Part shown: one piece after another, positions 1 through 7,176 of the stretch | How positions within the stretch are numbered: the first letter of the stretch is position 1 | Layout of the letters: every line of letters begins with the position of its first letter | IMG/VR virus record: IMGVR_UViG_3300050821_001080 | Location: 1-22,842 of that record | From: a virus | Direction: 5' to 3' (one strand) | Length of the DNA stretch: 22,842 bases | Program-made: the position numbers and the translations under genes | The notes under the pieces: generated by a model | Seen by the model: only the letters and a program-made list of their open reading frames with translations | Databases searched by the model: none | What the model was told of the DNA's origin: nothing

Positions 1-10
1 TCCTCAAAAG

Positions 11-745
11 ATGAGTGCTCAAGCACCGCAGCAAGACCCTTATGCCGGTTCTAACGCTAGTATACAAAATCAAAAAAATATGCAAAGTTTAATGAATCTT
101 AAAGATCCTAATGCTATTGGAGCTTCACAAAAAGCTGATCTAGATATGAAGCAGAAGCAATTAGATCAGCAAGGAAAGCTTGGACAAGAAGCTCAAGACA
201 CTAAAGCTGCACAAGAAAAGTTAAATCAACAGAAGAGCGATCAGATTCATGCTCAAAAGATAGCTGAATTAGAAGCTAAGCAAACTGAATCTAAGAATAA
301 GCTAGATTTAGCTACTCAAGGGTTAGCTGATAAAACTAAGAGTGCCGCTGACCAATTAGCTCTCCATAAAACTATCATGGATAATACTAAAGCATATCAT
401 GATGCTGAGATGTCTAAACAAGACTTGAAATTTCAGAAATCTCAGAGTGATCATAAAGATCAAATGGATGTAATGCAGAAGAAGCTAGATGCTGCTAATA
501 AGTCAGTTAAGACTACATTGAGTCCAGATGGAACAAGTAAGACTGTTCAGACAACTACTGGAAGTTCGGGAAAGACTGTCCAAGTTACTGGAAAAGATAA
601 TAAACCATATGAAATTCCAGCAGAGAAATTGGATGAATGGAATGCTCAACATGCTCCAGATAAAACTCCACCTCCTGCATTAGCTGGGCCGCAAGCTGGT
701 AGTGATGACGAAGAAGAAGATGATAGTAGTGAGAACGGCCAATGA
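11..745 (+). CDS. Lys/Gln-rich coiled-coil protein, probable late or virion-associated protein
   Basis: I do not recognise a family. The 244-residue product is almost entirely hydrophilic. Residues 1-30 are Gln/Asn-rich, and about 35-170 are dominated by K, Q, E, D and A in a spacing that suggests long helices or coiled coil. About 165-200 are Ser/Thr/Gly/Lys-rich, and the tail from 215 is Pro-rich and ends in a run of Asp/Glu/Ser. There is no signal peptide or membrane segment. The reading frame stays open to the left edge, so the ATG at 11 is probable but the gene could begin outside the window, and no ribosome site can be judged. Its stop overlaps the start of the deoxyhypusine-synthase-like gene by 4 nt (ATGA), so the two are likely co-translated. 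A scaffold or internal virion role is inference from composition and neighbours only. Confidence 0.75.
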   Translation: MSAQAPQQDPYAGSNASIQNQKNMQSLMNLKDPNAIGASQKADLDMKQKQLDQQGKLGQEAQDTKAAQEKLNQQKSDQIHAQKIAELEAKQTESKNKLDLATQGLADKTKSAADQLALHKTIMDNTKAYHDAEMSKQDLKFQKSQSDHKDQMDVMQKKLDAANKSVKTTLSPDGTSKTVQTTTGSSGKTVQVTGKDNKPYEIPAEKLDEWNAQHAPDKTPPPALAGPQAGSDDEEEDDSSENGQ

Positions 746-1737
746 TGCCAAGAGATATGAAACAGCCAAAGGAGGTTAAACTATCTGGAAATACGGCTAA
801 ATTCGTTAGGGAGAATTTTCATCATTATAGTGCTCAAAGTTTAAAGAATGCTACTATGGCATATCAACATCTACTTGATTCTGGTGGAAAGATGTTTGTA
901 TCAATGGCTGGTGCGATGTCAACTGGAAGACTAGGAATTTCATTAGCTAAGATGATAAGAAGAGGATATGTTTCTGGTCTTTCTGTAACTGGAGCAAACC
1001 TTGAGGAAGATGTTTTTAACCTCGTGGCACATGATGAATACGTTCAAATTCCAAGCTATAAAGATTTAACTCCAGATCAGGATGAGCAGTTAGCTAAAAA
1101 GAAACTCAATAGAGTAACAGATGCCGCTATACCGGCTACTGCAATGAAAGAAGTAGAAGATATTATCATTGAGGACTGGAAGAATTCAGATGAAAGAAGA
1201 TTTCCACACGAGTTTCTGACTGAAATTCTATTGTCTGGAAAGCTCAAAAAATACTATCAGATTGATGAAGTCGAAAGTTGGCTATTGGCAGCGGCCGAAA
1301 AAGACATTCCAATCGTAACTCCGGGCTGGGAAGACTCGACTCTAGGCAACGTCTTTACGGCTCTAGTTAGAGAAGGTGAAGTTGATTTATCAATATTAAA
1401 AACTGGAATAGAAGCTATGAATTATTTGGCTGATTGGTATCTGAAAACTAAAGAGGATAAAGGATTTTTTCAGGTTGGCGGTGGAATTGCAGGTGACTTT
1501 GCTATCTGTGTAGTTCCCTTTTTACGACAGGATTGCCATTTAGGGGATAAAATTAAACATTGGGCTTATTTCTGTCAATGTACTAATGCTATTGTTGAAG
1601 AAGGTGGATATAGTGGTGCTGAACCGAATGAGAAAATAACGTGGGATAAGATAAGCAAGAAAACTCCATCATTTGTAGTTAAAGGTGATGCTTCAATTAA
1701 TGTTCCATTAATATTCGCTCAGATTCTAGGTCTTTAG
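742..1737 (+). CDS. deoxyhypusine synthase family protein (bacterial DHS-like type)
   Basis: Deoxyhypusine synthases use NAD and spermidine to move a 4-aminobutyl group to a lysine of eIF5A; related enzymes make homospermidine. Bacteria lack eIF5A, and their DHS-like enzymes are thought to act in polyamine metabolism or on unknown targets. The 331-residue product aligns from memory over its whole length with bacterial members. Visible are MAGAMSTGRLGISLAKMIRR (55-74), VTGANLEEDVFNLVAH (82-97), LNRVTD (122-127), PHEF (155-158), AAAEKDIPIVTPGWEDSTLG (183-202), GGGIAGDFAICVVP (246-259) and SGAEPNEKITWDKI (291-304). Lys303 matches the catalytic lysine (human Lys329); Glu297 and Trp301 match other active-site residues. 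Tyr290 stands where the eukaryotic enzyme has Asp316, as I recall for bacterial members. No inactivating change is visible. The start overlaps the preceding stop (ATGA); a second ATG follows at 745. Family is near certain; substrate is unknown. Confidence 0.93.
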   Translation: MMPRDMKQPKEVKLSGNTAKFVRENFHHYSAQSLKNATMAYQHLLDSGGKMFVSMAGAMSTGRLGISLAKMIRRGYVSGLSVTGANLEEDVFNLVAHDEYVQIPSYKDLTPDQDEQLAKKKLNRVTDAAIPATAMKEVEDIIIEDWKNSDERRFPHEFLTEILLSGKLKKYYQIDEVESWLLAAAEKDIPIVTPGWEDSTLGNVFTALVREGEVDLSILKTGIEAMNYLADWYLKTKEDKGFFQVGGGIAGDFAICVVPFLRQDCHLGDKIKHWAYFCQCTNAIVEEGGYSGAEPNEKITWDKISKKTPSFVVKGDASINVPLIFAQILGL

Positions 1738-1739
1738 TA

Positions 1740-4700
1740 ATGCCTCCTTTTAGACAACCTGCTAGTCAGGAAGATGATGATTCTTGGACTCCACCGGATT
1801 ATGCTAAACCTGTGAGTGATTCATCTGATAATTGGAAACCTCCAGACTATGCTAAGGCTGTAAAAGAAGAGCCTAAAGGAAGTGAATTTAAAGCTAGAGC
1901 ATCTAAAGCTCTAGGAGAGTTTGTAAGTGATGTAAAATCTATTCCTCATTCATTAAATGAAGGTGTTAAAGGAGTTGTTTCTAAGGCATTAGACACTCCT
2001 ATAATTGGAAGAATTCTAAAAAGTCAAGATCCTGGCTCCGAATCAGTGTTGCCAAGATCTGAGAGTCTAACAAAAGAGCCAGAAACATATTGGGGTGGAT
2101 TTGCTAAAGGTTTATATGAGAATTGGGCTAGACCGTTAGCTAGTGCCACTGGAGTTGCTGGTTTATTATCTGGTGGAGAAGGAGAATCACTAGAGAAAAC
2201 TCCAGAAAGACCATTGGCCGTTCGTAGCCCTAGACCGTTGGATTATGTAAATAAGAGTGGTGAGAAATCAGCTATTAAACAGCCTGTATCTACGCCACAA
2301 AGTAATTTAGCTGAATATATGAAGAAGAATCCAGATGCTAAGATGGCTGATGTTGAAGAGTTTATTAAGAGCACACAAGTAGCTAAGACTCCCGCTAAAC
2401 AAGTTCCAGTTACTAGAATTACAGATAAAGGATTAGGTTTTAGTAGTGATAAAGAAAATACATGGGCTGTTCATGGTCATCTAGATGATGTAGAGGCAGC
2501 TAAGTTAAATGATATGTATAAGTCTGGTAAAGGAGATATTCATAGAGGATATATACCTGAATCAGATGTGGATCTGAGTAAAAATATGTCTGACGAGTTT
2601 GGTAATACCATTATTAATCCTAAATCAACAGCTAAATTTACTCCTCTTGCAGAAGCTGAATTGCCTAAAGGACTAGAAGAATATGATAAGAAACAGGGAA
2701 TGGCTCAGCCGTTGAGTGATGAAGAATTAACTAAGACTAAACCTCCAGTAGCTAAACAGAAGACATTCAATCCATTCGATAAGGTCAAAACGGCCGAAGC
2801 ATCACCTGAATTTGAAACAAAACCTGTTGAAGAGTCACAAGTTAGACAGCCAACTGCTAGATTTGCTCACTATGATCCTTTACTTGAAGCTAATCAATAT
2901 AATATTGAAGGTGGAGAACTTGATAGGAGTACTAAAGGACAGAAATTCATAGATGATAATAATATTCCTATTTCTGAGGGTCCAAGTAATAAACCTCGTG
3001 TTTTGCCGAATAAATTAGATGAATTAAGAGCTAAGGCTTCTGAAAAATCAGGCGAAGCCTGGAAGCCTCCTGATTACTTTAAGCCTGAAGAGAGAACTAG
3101 TGAAGAAGAATTAACTAAAGGATTTGGTGGTTCTGGACATCCTGAATCACCTGATTATGTTTCTAAAGTCTTAAGTGATGCTGGTAAAGGAGATGCTGGA
3201 TTAAAGATAGAAGATAAAGAAGGATTTAAGCATATAGTCTATAGAAATCAGAGCGGTGAGCCCATTGCGGCCGCTAAGATAGTTACTGGGCCTGATGGGA
3301 AGAATATGATACAGGATATCGCTGCTGATAAATCTAAAGGATTATTGACTGGAAGAGCAATGAAAGCTATTGGAGATAAACTTAATGAATTAGGAGCTAC
3401 TGAATCATCTGGAACTACAAGTAGTGACGCACAGAATTTCTTAGCTAAAATGAAAGATAGAATGTCTAAAGCTGCTGATATAAAAGTTGAATCTCCTGAA
3501 CCTGTTGGAATTGGAGCTAGAATAAAAGGATTTTTGAAGGATGAAGAAGGAAGTGCTAGACTTCCTGATGAAGAAGATGATATTACTGATTTACATGGAG
3601 GATTGGGAGCTATCGGCAGTCAAGCAAATAAACAACCATCAACAGGGCCGCACGCAGCTGTGCTGGATAAGTTGTTTAACAGTTTAGAAGAGTCTAAAGG
3701 ACTAACAGATGTTCAGAGTCAGATGTATAAGAAAGAAAGAGCTAAGAGATTTGCTGCATATTCTGATCAATCTATTAGTGGTGGTGGAGTATCAGGGGCC
3801 GCTAAGAGACTATCAACGCTTAAAGGACAATATGAGAAAATAGAGCCTCTATATGGTAAATTGCAATTAGATGAAAAAGAAACTGCCTCTCTATTTGATG
3901 CCGTTGATAAGGCTAATATTAGCACTCCTGAAAAAGCTAGAGGAACAGTTGCATTATTCAAATTGATGAATGGAGAATCTGTCCCGCAAAGAAATGAGTT
4001 AGCTCTACTAGATGAGGTTTTCGGTAATGGATTTGCTTCTAGAATTACCGAAATGCATGGAGGTTTAGGAGCTACTGGAATTAAGATAGCTAAGGCTGCT
4101 AATACTATGAAGTCAATGGAGAATGCTGTGAGCTTAGCGGCTCCTTTGCGTCATGGAGCCGGTTTGATGTATAGAAAAGAATTCACTCCAGCTTTTGCAG
4201 ACATGTTTAGGTTTTTTGGGAATAAAGAGTATTATAATGCTGCTATGGATGCTCTAGAAAAGCGTCCTGACTATCTATTAGGAAGAGAATCTGGATTATT
4301 CTTTGCTAAACAGGGAAGTATGCTTGATTCTGAGGAACAATTCTTAAATAGTTATGTCGGTGATCTTCCTAAACTTACAGGAATCCCGCAGACCGTAGCG
4401 GCCTCTCAAAGAGGATATGTTGGATTTCTTAATAAATTAAGATCAGATGTATTTGATGGTATGCTGAAAACTATGAAGAGTTTAGGAAATGAAACTCATA
4501 CTATGGTTGGAGATCAAATGGTTCCGTCTAAAGGAGTAGAAGCTATAGCTAAATTTATTAACAACGCTACAGGGAGAGGTGAATTACTTGGGAATATGAA
4601 TAAATTAACTAATGAGCTTAATATATTCTTATGGAGTCCTAGGATGATTAGCTCTCGAATCAATATGTTGGCCAATCCTAAAATCTACATGGATCTACCT

Positions 4701-5288
4701 AAAGGAATGAGGCTTGAAGGTCTTAAAAGTCTATTAGGAATAGCATCTATGAGTTTAGTAGTTAATGGATTGGGAATTTTAGGCGGGGCAACAGTAGGAA
4801 CTAATATATTAAGTACTGATTTTATGAAGAGCCGTTTTAAAGGTGGAAAAGTAATAGATCCGAACGCAGGAGTTCAACAATACATTGTTGCTGCTGCAAG
4901 ATTTCTAGCTGGAAAGACAGATTCTAAAACTCCAACTTCTCGATTGGAGATAGCAGGAAGGTTTTTAGCTAACAAGGAAAGTCCTCTAGTTTCATTAGCT
5001 CATACACTATTGACAGCTAAAAAATTCACTGGTAAATCAGATGATCCTGCGACAGCAGGAAATTTTACAACTCAATATGGAGAAAAGACTTCAATACAGA
5101 GTGAGATTGGTAAAAGATTTACACCAATTTTTATCCAAGATATAAAAGATCTAATAAAGAATGATCCAGACTTCTCAGATAATATCGGTCTTAATACAGC
5201 AATGGCCGGAGCTAGCCTAGCAGGAATGGAACAACAATACTCAGAAAGGAAGCCAAAGTCTGGACTAGGCTCCTTGCGGCTTCGTTAA
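1740..5288 (+). CDS. large virion-associated (LPD38-like) polyvalent protein
   Basis: The product has 1182 residues. About 1-600 are low-complexity, charged and Pro-rich, with short repeats W[TK]PPDY[AF]K at 16-23, 32-39 and 441-448. A segment near 480-570 (GEPIAAAKIV, then GLLTGRAMKAIGDKLNELGA) resembles a GNAT-like fold, seen only by pattern. HGGLGAxG occurs twice (near 618 and 774). About 770-1180 are better ordered. There the order NELNIFLWSPRMISSRIN, a hydrophobic GIASMSLVVNGLGILGG segment, then FKGGKVIDPNAGVQQYI matches the C-terminal region of large phage proteins known as LPD38-type or internal/injected proteins (family knowledge, from memory). The start follows the preceding TAG by 2 nt. 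A role inside the capsid or tail and in injection is inference. The stop codon interlocks with that of the converging minus-strand gene. Confidence 0.85.
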   Translation: MPPFRQPASQEDDDSWTPPDYAKPVSDSSDNWKPPDYAKAVKEEPKGSEFKARASKALGEFVSDVKSIPHSLNEGVKGVVSKALDTPIIGRILKSQDPGSESVLPRSESLTKEPETYWGGFAKGLYENWARPLASATGVAGLLSGGEGESLEKTPERPLAVRSPRPLDYVNKSGEKSAIKQPVSTPQSNLAEYMKKNPDAKMADVEEFIKSTQVAKTPAKQVPVTRITDKGLGFSSDKENTWAVHGHLDDVEAAKLNDMYKSGKGDIHRGYIPESDVDLSKNMSDEFGNTIINPKSTAKFTPLAEAELPKGLEEYDKKQGMAQPLSDEELTKTKPPVAKQKTFNPFDKVKTAEASPEFETKPVEESQVRQPTARFAHYDPLLEANQYNIEGGELDRSTKGQKFIDDNNIPISEGPSNKPRVLPNKLDELRAKASEKSGEAWKPPDYFKPEERTSEEELTKGFGGSGHPESPDYVSKVLSDAGKGDAGLKIEDKEGFKHIVYRNQSGEPIAAAKIVTGPDGKNMIQDIAADKSKGLLTGRAMKAIGDKLNELGATESSGTTSSDAQNFLAKMKDRMSKAADIKVESPEPVGIGARIKGFLKDEEGSARLPDEEDDITDLHGGLGAIGSQANKQPSTGPHAAVLDKLFNSLEESKGLTDVQSQMYKKERAKRFAAYSDQSISGGGVSGAAKRLSTLKGQYEKIEPLYGKLQLDEKETASLFDAVDKANISTPEKARGTVALFKLMNGESVPQRNELALLDEVFGNGFASRITEMHGGLGATGIKIAKAANTMKSMENAVSLAAPLRHGAGLMYRKEFTPAFADMFRFFGNKEYYNAAMDALEKRPDYLLGRESGLFFAKQGSMLDSEEQFLNSYVGDLPKLTGIPQTVAASQRGYVGFLNKLRSDVFDGMLKTMKSLGNETHTMVGDQMVPSKGVEAIAKFINNATGRGELLGNMNKLTNELNIFLWSPRMISSRINMLANPKIYMDLPKGMRLEGLKSLLGIASMSLVVNGLGILGGATVGTNILSTDFMKSRFKGGKVIDPNAGVQQYIVAAARFLAGKTDSKTPTSRLEIAGRFLANKESPLVSLAHTLLTAKKFTGKSDDPATAGNFTTQYGEKTSIQSEIGKRFTPIFIQDIKDLIKNDPDFSDNIGLNTAMAGASLAGMEQQYSERKPKSGLGSLRLR
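1785..1856 (+). repeat. tandem W[TK]PPDYAK peptide-coding repeat
   Basis: Two copies of an 8-residue motif (codons starting at 1785 and 1833) lie 16 residues apart, and a third copy with F for A starts at 3060. The codons differ between copies (CCACCG versus CCTCCA for Pro-Pro), so the peptide rather than the DNA is conserved. It may be a docking motif for a partner protein. Confidence 0.7.
5246..5275 (+). terminator. hairpin near the convergent gene ends, weak terminator candidate
   Basis: AAGG, a bulged A, then AGCC (5246-5254) can pair with GGCTCCTT (5268-5275) around a 13-nt loop. It lies inside the 3' end of the + strand gene, just before the converging stops. There is no U-run on either strand, so intrinsic termination is doubtful; it is the only hairpin I see at this junction. 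Confidence 0.2.
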
Positions 5289-5497
5289 TTCTTCTGCTGT
5301 TCTTTCAAAGATTCTAATTTCATTGAATAGACTGCACAAATAGCTTCAACCATATGGAATTCTTTTTCAGTCAAATCGAAAATAAATTCCTTAATTTCAT
5401 CATCTGTGCAGAGTACGTTTGGTTTTCTATATTTTATTCTTTCTAACATTGCTTCTGTAATTACCTCAATAGATTTCATTTCTCTTTTCGTAATCAT
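5285..5497 (-). CDS. small unknown protein, 70 residues
   Basis: I recognise no family. The product is a 70-residue charged protein with predicted helices (EAMLERIKYRK, then DEIKEFIFDLTEKEFHMVEA) and two cysteines that do not form a zinc motif. The ATG at 5497 is chosen because AGGAGA lies 8 nt upstream. It is the last gene of the leftward block, and its TAA shares the bases TTAA with the stop of the + strand virion gene. The 93 bp between it and the next gene upstream (5498-5590) hold no other coding frame that I can support. Confidence 0.7.
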   Translation of the reverse strand: MITKREMKSIEVITEAMLERIKYRKPNVLCTDDEIKEFIFDLTEKEFHMVEAICAVYSMKLESLKEQQKN

Positions 5498-5590
5498 TAA
5501 CGTTCTCTCCTACTCTCTTCTAGCCATTTCACAGAAACATATTCGTCCTTTCTATAGAAATACCAGTAATACAATAGAAATCTCAAAAAT

Positions 5591-5767
5591 CTAGAGATCA
5601 TCCTTTTCCTCTTTTGCGTCATTGATAGGGTTAATCATAGCTTCGAGAGTCTTGTTGTAAGCATCAATTATCTCTGCTGAAATCTCTACTCTAGTCCAGT
5701 TAGTCCTTTCGTTTAATCTTAAAATTAGATGGTTCTTGAATGAGCGAAGCCAATCGACTGTGTTCAT
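5591..5767 (-). CDS. small unknown protein, 58 residues
   Basis: This short gene encodes MNTVDWLRSFKNHLILRLNE followed by a helical region and an acidic/Lys-rich tail ending EEKDDL. Its ATG overlaps the stop of the upstream gene by 4 nt (ATGA), the same arrangement as in many pairs of this operon, which is the main reason to call it real. No family is recognised. The composition suggests a small soluble helical protein. Confidence 0.65.
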   Translation of the reverse strand: MNTVDWLRSFKNHLILRLNERTNWTRVEISAEIIDAYNKTLEAMINPINDAKEEKDDL

Positions 5768-5943
5768 GATTCATCCAACACTTTCAATCTAACATCCAAT
5801 TCACGAAGATCCATTCCTGCGTCGCAAACTCCATGCCAGTCTTCAACTTCTATTTTTAGATTTAGATATTCTATCATAGTTTCTCTCTGTCTAAGAAGTT
5901 TATTTCTAGCAACAACATCTCTGCTGTCTTCTCTTTCTTTCAT
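5764..5943 (-). CDS. small charged phage protein, 59 residues
   Basis: The product starts MKEREDSRDVVARNKLLRQR and is highly charged. The segment IEYLNLKIEVEDWHGVCDAG followed by DLRELDVRL resembles a small conserved phage family of unknown function that I have seen in other genomes (recollection only). A TTG six bases upstream is in frame, but the ATG at 5943 overlaps the upstream stop as ATGA, so I chose it. It lies between the tail-type gene and the 58-residue gene and is probably coupled to both. Confidence 0.75.
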   Translation of the reverse strand: MKEREDSRDVVARNKLLRQRETMIEYLNLKIEVEDWHGVCDAGMDLRELDVRLKVLDES

Positions 5944-6935
5944 ATCCAATATCCATTCGGAAGACGACAGCCATTTCCGAACCCATTAACGGCCGGAATC
6001 CTACTATCATCCCTAGTCGTATACAATAATTCCAAATCTCTCAGACATCCGTATTCTTCATTACACTGTCCATAAAGTTGTTTAGTAGCCATTGTTTCAT
6101 ATGCGTAGACCCTAGAGTTTAATGCTAAATTTCCATTTCCTCCTACTAATCCTAGATTAACTCTCTGACGAGCATAATACATTCTAGCTCCTTGCATTCC
6201 AGCAGGGTCATTCTGATCTGCTTGCCACATTAGATGTACTTTTCCATCATATTTATCCCAGCTTGTTAAAAACGAGTCTCTAGGGAACCCAGATGGATAA
6301 TTGCTTGTAAAATGTGCTCCAATCGGAATGCCATTAGCTGTTATTGATAATGTATTGTCTAGAATAGCTTCATATTGTTCTGCTGTTAGTTTAGAATCAA
6401 CTTCCTCTCCTGGAATACTCCAATCAATTGCATGATTATCAGTCAGAGCTTGAAGAGTTGGATCATCTAACATTGGAGAACTTCGCCAATAGACAATATA
6501 GAATCCCCAAGATTGAACATATTGTGCCCATTGAACAATACTAGCTGGAGAAGGATTGAAATTATTAGCCGTTAAGTTCCATCCATCACCTGTAATCACA
6601 AAATGAGTATAATTCCTTTCAGCATGTTCAGTCAAACAGGCATCCTGCCATTTTCTAGGATAGAGAATTAACATAGGAGTCATTAACATTGATAATGGAG
6701 TGCTGTTAGCTCCAGCTAGAAAAGGTGGATTCCCACTCCATCTATTAGTGTCTAATGTAACTCCATTAAAATCAGCTCTCATAAACATTAAGTCTCGTCC
6801 GGGTGGAATAGTTAATTCTGGAGGAGGGACTGTATGAACAATTCCTCCTGAATCATTAGGATCAAATGGAGGTAATAGAAAATGCTGTATTGGATTAGGT
6901 CTTAACGGCCGTTGAGTCCCTGCGTAGAAATACAT
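5940..6935 (-). CDS. putative tail-associated protein with glycoside-hydrolase-like barrel
   Basis: The product has 331 residues. After a Pro-rich start (PPFDPND, VPPPELTIPPG), the core reads MLMTPMLILYPRKW, then YTHFVITGDGWN, then VQSWGFYIVYWR. This alternation of hydrophobic strands and helices is typical of a TIM-barrel glycosidase-like domain. The C-terminus has GNGCRLPNG, a short ending I recall from phage tail or receptor-binding proteins with the same core. I see no signal peptide and cannot name catalytic residues. An ATG 48 nt further upstream lies inside the preceding gene; the ATG at 6935 is preferred because it sits one base after that gene's stop, with GGAG 9 nt upstream. A role in host-surface recognition or glycan binding is inference. 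It is odd that a tail-type gene lies on the replication strand. Confidence 0.6.
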   Translation of the reverse strand: MYFYAGTQRPLRPNPIQHFLLPPFDPNDSGGIVHTVPPPELTIPPGRDLMFMRADFNGVTLDTNRWSGNPPFLAGANSTPLSMLMTPMLILYPRKWQDACLTEHAERNYTHFVITGDGWNLTANNFNPSPASIVQWAQYVQSWGFYIVYWRSSPMLDDPTLQALTDNHAIDWSIPGEEVDSKLTAEQYEAILDNTLSITANGIPIGAHFTSNYPSGFPRDSFLTSWDKYDGKVHLMWQADQNDPAGMQGARMYYARQRVNLGLVGGNGNLALNSRVYAYETMATKQLYGQCNEEYGCLRDLELLYTTRDDSRIPAVNGFGNGCRLPNGYWI

Positions 6936-6936
6936 G

Positions 6937-7176
6937 TCAAGCGGCTCCGAAGAAATAAGGCACTCCAATAGGATTGTATACAACTAAATTTCCATTAATG
7001 TTGCATAGTTCGTATGCTCCTGCTGTTCCATTAGGTCTAGATTGCAATGTTCCATCAGGCTGGCAACTAATAACTGTTCCATCTGGATATTCTAGTGTTA
7101 CCTGACCATTATTCTGTGGATTAACCTTTCCAATTAGAACACCCTTATTCAAAAACTGAGCTGTCAATGCAATCAT
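6937..7176 (-). CDS. small beta-rich phage protein, possible tail accessory
   Basis: The 79-residue product is rich in Gly, Asn, Pro and Val with alternating beta-type residues (GKVNPQNNGQVTLEYPDGTV, then LVVYNPIGVPYFFGA). The ribosome site AGGAGA lies 5 nt before the ATG and is among the best in the window. Its start overlaps the stop of the DUF3987-like gene (ATGA), and its stop is one base from the tail-type gene. Position and composition suggest a companion of that tail-type protein; no family is recognised. Confidence 0.75.
   Translation of the reverse strand: MIALTAQFLNKGVLIGKVNPQNNGQVTLEYPDGTVISCQPDGTLQSRPNGTAGAYELCNINGNLVVYNPIGVPYFFGAA

Noticed and set aside
768-777. Strong ribosome-site-like AAAGGAGG inside the DHS-like gene
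   Set aside because: No start codon follows at proper spacing, and the bases encode Lys-Glu in the intact frame; likely chance.
3267-3274. NotI sites GCGGCCGC here and at 22048-22055 as cloning junctions
   Set aside because: Both lie in frame within continuous genes and belong to the wider CGGCCG excess; flanking sequence shows no vector.
3767-3961. Minus strand frame inside the large virion gene
   Set aside because: It is antisense to a well-supported gene, with no ribosome site and no partner gene.
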